From positions 4,340,001-4,404,000 of the forward strand of contig OY764876.1 of the NCBI GenBank assembly GCA_963668595.1: a stretch of 64,000 nt of DNA, given 5' to 3'. This stretch comes from GWE2-42-39 sp963668595 (lineage in GTDB: Bacteria > Bacteroidota > Bacteroidia > Bacteroidales > Prolixibacteraceae). Both the position numbers and the translations under genes were made by a program. Under the pieces are notes generated by a model. It searched no databases. It saw only the letters and a program-made list of their open reading frames with translations, and was not told the DNA's origin. Within the stretch, counting starts at the first letter, position 1; each line of letters begins with the position of its first letter. This document shows, piece by piece, positions 60,681 through 64,000 of the stretch.

Positions 60681-60888
60681 AGTTTTCTGTTTTAATTGTT
60701 ATTTTGAAATAAGTGATAAAATCGACTTTTTCAAATGCTGTAGAATATGCTTAACAAACTTTAACATCGTGCAAACTTCAGCAAAATTAGTAGTTGTCTG
60801 TTGTTCAGCGCTCTGTGCCGGAATGCAGTCGGCATGTTTGAAAGCAGCTTTTCAGCATTAAGTCTGCCGCAAAGCTGGCTTTCTTTTT

Positions 60889-61671
60889 TTACGCAGATGT
60901 CAGTATGTTTTTAACAAATTCAGAAATCTTCTGTTCCAATGTTAAGTCTCCGTCAAGAGCCTTTACAAAGGCGCTGCCAATAATCGCCCCATTGGCGTAT
61001 TTACAGGCATTGGCAAAGGTCACTGCATTCGAAATACCAAACCCGATCAACCGTGGGTTCTTCATCTCAAGTTTGCTCACCCGCTCGAAATAATCCGTCT
61101 GGTAATCGGTCACCTGCTGTTTCATTCCTGTTGTTGCCGAACTCGACACCATGTAAATAAAGCCCGCCGACAATTCATCGATTTCCCGGATACGCTCATC
61201 GCTTGTTTGTGGCGTAATCAGACAAATATTATGCAGATTATTCGTTTCAAATATTTGTTTGTAGTCCTCCTCGTAAACCGATGGCGGCAGATCGGGCAAA
61301 ATCAACCCATCAATACCAATTTCTTTGCATTTAGCACAAAAAGCTTCCATTCCATAATTCAAAACCGGGTTCAGATAGCCCATCAGTATCAGCGGAATAT
61401 CAACCGACTGACGAATATCCTGCAATTGTTCAAACAGTTTGCGAACACTCATCCCATTGTTCAGAGACACCAGACTGCTGTGCTGAATAACAGGCCCGTC
61501 AGCTACCGGATCGGAAAATGGCATCCCGATTTCAATCAGGTCAACCCCGTTTTTTACCAGTTCCTGAATAATCTGCTTGGTATCATTCAGTTCAGGATAT
61601 CCTGCAGTGAAATACACCGACAAAATCCCTTCTTTTTTCTCCTGAAAAAGTTTATTTATTCTATTATTCAT
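60889..61671 (-). CDS. trpA: Tryptophan synthase alpha subunit, 260 aa
   Basis: Cleaves indole-3-glycerol phosphate to indole and glyceraldehyde-3-phosphate. The catalytic Glu is in VDLIEIGMPFSDPVADGP and the catalytic Asp in GLILPDLP; a phosphate-binding GFGISN motif follows. The ATG at 61671 is preferred over a TTG at 61680. Separated from trpB by 140 bases holding a repeat element, unusual for this pair. Last visible gene of the trp operon. Confidence 0.95.
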   Translation of the reverse strand: MNNRINKLFQEKKEGILSVYFTAGYPELNDTKQIIQELVKNGVDLIEIGMPFSDPVADGPVIQHSSLVSLNNGMSVRKLFEQLQDIRQSVDIPLILMGYLNPVLNYGMEAFCAKCKEIGIDGLILPDLPPSVYEEDYKQIFETNNLHNICLITPQTSDERIREIDELSAGFIYMVSSSATTGMKQQVTDYQTDYFERVSKLEMKNPRLIGFGISNAVTFANACKYANGAIIGSAFVKALDGDLTLEQKISEFVKNILTSA

Positions 61672-61684
61672 GATTTTCAAAGTA

Positions 61685-61814
61685 AAGCCCCCTCTAAATC
61701 TCCCCCCAAGGGTGAGACTTAAGACGGAACATATTCACATTATTTTCTTTTTATCACCATATATGAAAACCTGGCTTTTTATCCCCCTCGATGGAGGGGT
61801 TAGGGGAGGCCTCA
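61685..61814. repeat. MITE-like inverted repeat element in the trpB-trpA spacer
   Basis: Two GC-rich ends of about 33 bases in inverted orientation, GCCCCCTCTAAATC with CTCCCCCCAAGGG at the left (61687-61713) and CCCCCTCGATGGAGGGG with TTAGGGGAGGC at the right (61783-61810), enclose about 65 bases of AT-rich DNA. The right end touches the trpB stop. Confidence 0.65.
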
Positions 61815-62993
61815 ATACCCAAAATGATTTAAATACGTTTCCATATCCTTATCGCCTCGTCCGGAGATATTTACAACAGTAACATCTTCCGGTTTAAGGG
61901 CTATTTTTTCCAGTCCGGCCAAAGCATGAGCCGATTCAAGCGCAGGAATGATTCCTTCTTTTCGTGTTAACAGCAATACCGCTTTCAACACCTCTTCGTC
62001 GGTTGCCCAAATATATTTGGCACGACCAGTTTTGTGCAAGTTAGCGTGCATTGGCCCGATTCCCGGATAATCCAGCCCGGCCGAAATTGAATATGCTTCG
62101 TTGATTTGTCCATCATCGTCCTGCAAAACATACGAACGAAAACTGTGCAGTACTCCTACCGAACCCTTGGTGATCGTAGCGGCCGTTTCGTGTGTATCAA
62201 CACCTTTTCCGGCAGCTTCCACACCAATCAGTTCCACATCTTCATCATCCAGAAAATGATAAAATGCTCCGGCAGCATTACTTCCTCCACCCACGCAGGC
62301 AATCACACGGTTTGGTTTATCCTTCCCGGTTTGTTCATCCAACTGCCAGCGTATTTCTTCCGACACTACCGACTGAAACCGGGCAACCATATCCGGATAA
62401 GGGTGTGGTCCCATGGTTGAACCAATCAGATAGTAAGTATCCAACGGATTATTGATCCAATCGCGCATGGCGCCGTTCGTTGCATCTTTCAGTGTTTTAC
62501 TCCCCGACTCTACCGGCACCACTTCGGCCCCCAGCATACGCATTTTCTTTACGTTCGGAGCCTGGCGTTCCACATCGATGGCGCCCATATACACCACACA
62601 TTTCAAGCCCATCAGGGCACAAACCGTTGCAGTTGCCAGACCGTGCTGACCTGCTCCTGTTTCGGCAATAATACGGTTCTTACCCAGCTCTTTCGCCAGA
62701 AGAATCTGACCGATGGTATTGTTTATTTTATGCGAACCGGTATGGTTACAATCTTCCCGCTTCAGGTAGATATGCGACTGATAATGTTCCGACATCCGTT
62801 TGGCATAATACAAAGGCGACGGACGCCCCACGTAATTTTTCAGTAAGCTGATAAAATCCTGCCGGAAATTATATGAATTTATAATCCGCAGATAGTTTTT
62901 CTGAAGTTCTTCCACATTCGGACGCATCAATTCGGGAATGTATGCTCCTCCAAACTCGCCATAGAACCCCTTTTCGTTAACGTGATAACTCAT
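61812..62993 (-). CDS. trpB: Tryptophan synthase beta subunit, 393 aa
   Basis: Joins indole and serine with PLP. PLP Lys89 is in CNHTGSHKINNTIG, and the catalytic Glu lies in AETGAGQHG. The phosphate-binding CVGGGSNAAG motif is present, and the C-terminus ends in SGRGDKDMETYLNHFGY. Length is normal for the TrpB1 type. Confidence 0.96.
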   Translation of the reverse strand: MSYHVNEKGFYGEFGGAYIPELMRPNVEELQKNYLRIINSYNFRQDFISLLKNYVGRPSPLYYAKRMSEHYQSHIYLKREDCNHTGSHKINNTIGQILLAKELGKNRIIAETGAGQHGLATATVCALMGLKCVVYMGAIDVERQAPNVKKMRMLGAEVVPVESGSKTLKDATNGAMRDWINNPLDTYYLIGSTMGPHPYPDMVARFQSVVSEEIRWQLDEQTGKDKPNRVIACVGGGSNAAGAFYHFLDDEDVELIGVEAAGKGVDTHETAATITKGSVGVLHSFRSYVLQDDDGQINEAYSISAGLDYPGIGPMHANLHKTGRAKYIWATDEEVLKAVLLLTRKEGIIPALESAHALAGLEKIALKPEDVTVVNISGRGDKDMETYLNHFGY

Positions 62994-63020
62994 TGTATGA
63001 TAGATTTTAGATATTAGACA

Positions 63021-63662
63021 TTATATGACAGACTTGTGTCTGATTATTTCAATAAATTTCCGGACTTTCCATACATCTTTATATCCCGGAGACAGTTCGA
63101 ATCCGCTGTTTATATCCAGGCCACGCCATCGGGGATGTTCAAAACGGCTGATGGTTTCCAGATCATCTGGTGTGATACCTCCGCTCAGAAAAAATGGAAC
63201 TTTCAGTTGGTAATTGTCAAGTAATTGCCAGTCGAATTTTTTACCCGTTCCTCCAGGTAATGCTCCTTTTGTGTCGAATAAAAAGAAGTCGCATACTTCG
63301 GTGTACTGATTTAATGTGTTAAAATCAAATGATTTATCTATTGAGAAAGCTTTGAATACAGTCAATCCGCTTTTTTGTATTTGCTGACACTCTTGGGGAC
63401 TTTCATCTCCGTGTAGTTGAATAGCTTCCAATTCGAAGGTGGATGCCAGTTGCAGGATTCGTTCTATTTGTTCGTTTACAAAAACGCCGACTTTCACCAC
63501 CGATTCAGGAACCGAAAAAATAGCATTTTGTGGTTCGAAACCAACAAAACGTTTGCTTGGTTCATAAAAAATAAAACCCATGTAATCGGGGCATGCGTTT
63601 GCTACTCCGGCAATATTATCCGGTTCACGCATGCCGCATACTTTTATTTTAAGTTGATTCAT
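63021..63662 (-). CDS. trpF: Phosphoribosylanthranilate isomerase, 213 aa
   Basis: Third step of tryptophan synthesis. The start KIKVCGMREPDNI holds the catalytic Cys, the second acid/base Asp is in FLFDTKGALPGGTGKKFDW, and FLSGGITPDDL and GLDINSGFE are the phosphate-binding loops. A standalone enzyme, not fused to TrpC, which is the next gene upstream. Confidence 0.94.
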   Translation of the reverse strand: MNQLKIKVCGMREPDNIAGVANACPDYMGFIFYEPSKRFVGFEPQNAIFSVPESVVKVGVFVNEQIERILQLASTFELEAIQLHGDESPQECQQIQKSGLTVFKAFSIDKSFDFNTLNQYTEVCDFFLFDTKGALPGGTGKKFDWQLLDNYQLKVPFFLSGGITPDDLETISRFEHPRWRGLDINSGFELSPGYKDVWKVRKFIEIIRHKSVI

Positions 63663-63716
63663 CGCTTTCTTTTTCTTTTATTAATCGGATGACCTTAATT
63701 CATCAGATCAATAGTT

Positions 63717-64000
63717 TTACAAATTCCGGATAAATTCAGAACAAGCTTCTCCCGGATTTTCTGTTTTCATAAACGTTTCGCCAATCAGAAAGCCTTTGAA
63801 TCCCGCCTGACGTAATTCTGCAATGGAAGCAGGATTAGAAATGCCGCTTTCCGAAATTTTTACGAACTGATCGGGAATGAGTTTACCCACACGAACCGAT
63901 GTTTGTACATCGACTTCGAAGGTGCGCAGATCGCGGTTATTAACACCAACTAAATCGACAAACGAATTAAGTTTTTCCAGCTCTTCTTCATGGTGAACCT
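63717..64000 (-). CDS. trpC: Indole-3-glycerol phosphate synthase, C-terminal 93 residues (gene runs off the window)
   Basis: The frame is open from the window edge (first full codon at 63998) to a TAA at 63719-63717. The visible part contains LVGVNNRDLRTFEVD and the VKISESGI motif, then GFKGFLIGETFMK, the typical late TrpC beta-strands and phosphate-binding loop. It precedes trpF by 54 bases, giving the order trpC-trpF-trpB-trpA. Confidence 0.95.
   Translation of the reverse strand, partial: VHHEEELEKLNSFVDLVGVNNRDLRTFEVDVQTSVRVGKLIPDQFVKISESGISNPASIAELRQAGFKGFLIGETFMKTENPGEACSEFIRNL

Noticed and set aside
61207..61722. 171-codon plus-strand frame over trpA
   Set aside because: Antisense to trpA and running into the repeat element; no signal or family motif.

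Overview
The window is chromosomal DNA from a member of the Bacteroidota, most likely the order Bacteroidales (a free-living Marinilabiliales/Prolixibacteraceae-like organism is my guess from gene content, not proven). The evidence is a SusC/SusD pair with an ECF sigma/FecR switch, the purH-mreBCD-mrdA-rodA gene order, the KamA-like, DUF3467 and plant-type CysE families, and promoters of the Bacteroidota form TTTG-N19-21-TAnnTTTG.

Layout. 1-812: the 3' end of rpoC and a DUF3467 gene. 971-9567 (minus): a small polysaccharide utilization locus read sigma factor > FecR anti-sigma > SusC with an N-terminal STN signalling domain > SusD > GH105 unsaturated glycuronyl hydrolase. 9678-9850: tRNA-Pro(TGG) and tRNA-Ser(GCT) with their own promoter and terminator. 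10502-15258 (minus): a HAD phosphatase, an acyltransferase, and two outer-membrane beta-barrel-type proteins. 15658-16789: hpt and adk. 17536-25845 (plus): an accessory island encoding four exported proteins: a phage-tail-fibre-like repeat protein, two FISUMP-domain proteins with a shared N-terminal module, and a thioredoxin-like protein. 25857-31718 (minus): an RlmL-type RNA methyltransferase, cysE and cysK (cysteine synthesis), then nadR-type kinase and pnuC (nicotinamide riboside salvage) and a CtpA-type protease. 31865-36618: type II NADH dehydrogenase, guaA, a DUF3788 protein and an ABC permease. 36837-44146 (plus): purH with the rod-shape/elongasome operon mreB-mreC-mreD-mrdA-rodA. 44450-50384: a KamA-like radical SAM protein, ACP phosphodiesterase, a PfkB sugar kinase, an EamA transporter, a WG-repeat protein and an MgtC/DUF4010 membrane protein. 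50491-52145: a Fic-family gene and a 51-residue membrane protein, each behind a promoter carrying copies of one inverted repeat. 52194-59658: pgi, gpsA, lysS, recJ and a uracil permease. 59735-60680: three small minus-strand genes. 60889-64000 (minus): the distal trp operon trpC(partial)-trpF-trpB-trpA.

Two places look most worth pursuing. First, the Fic module: a textbook promoter (TTTG-N20-TATGTTTG) lies between two copies of an inverted repeat, and a third copy sits at the promoter of the downstream small membrane protein, suggesting a self-regulated two-gene unit. Second, the exported tail-fibre-like/FISUMP/thioredoxin island, whose largest gene contains a 702-bp in-frame tandem duplication. 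Most of the rest is ordinary core metabolism and cell-envelope biology.
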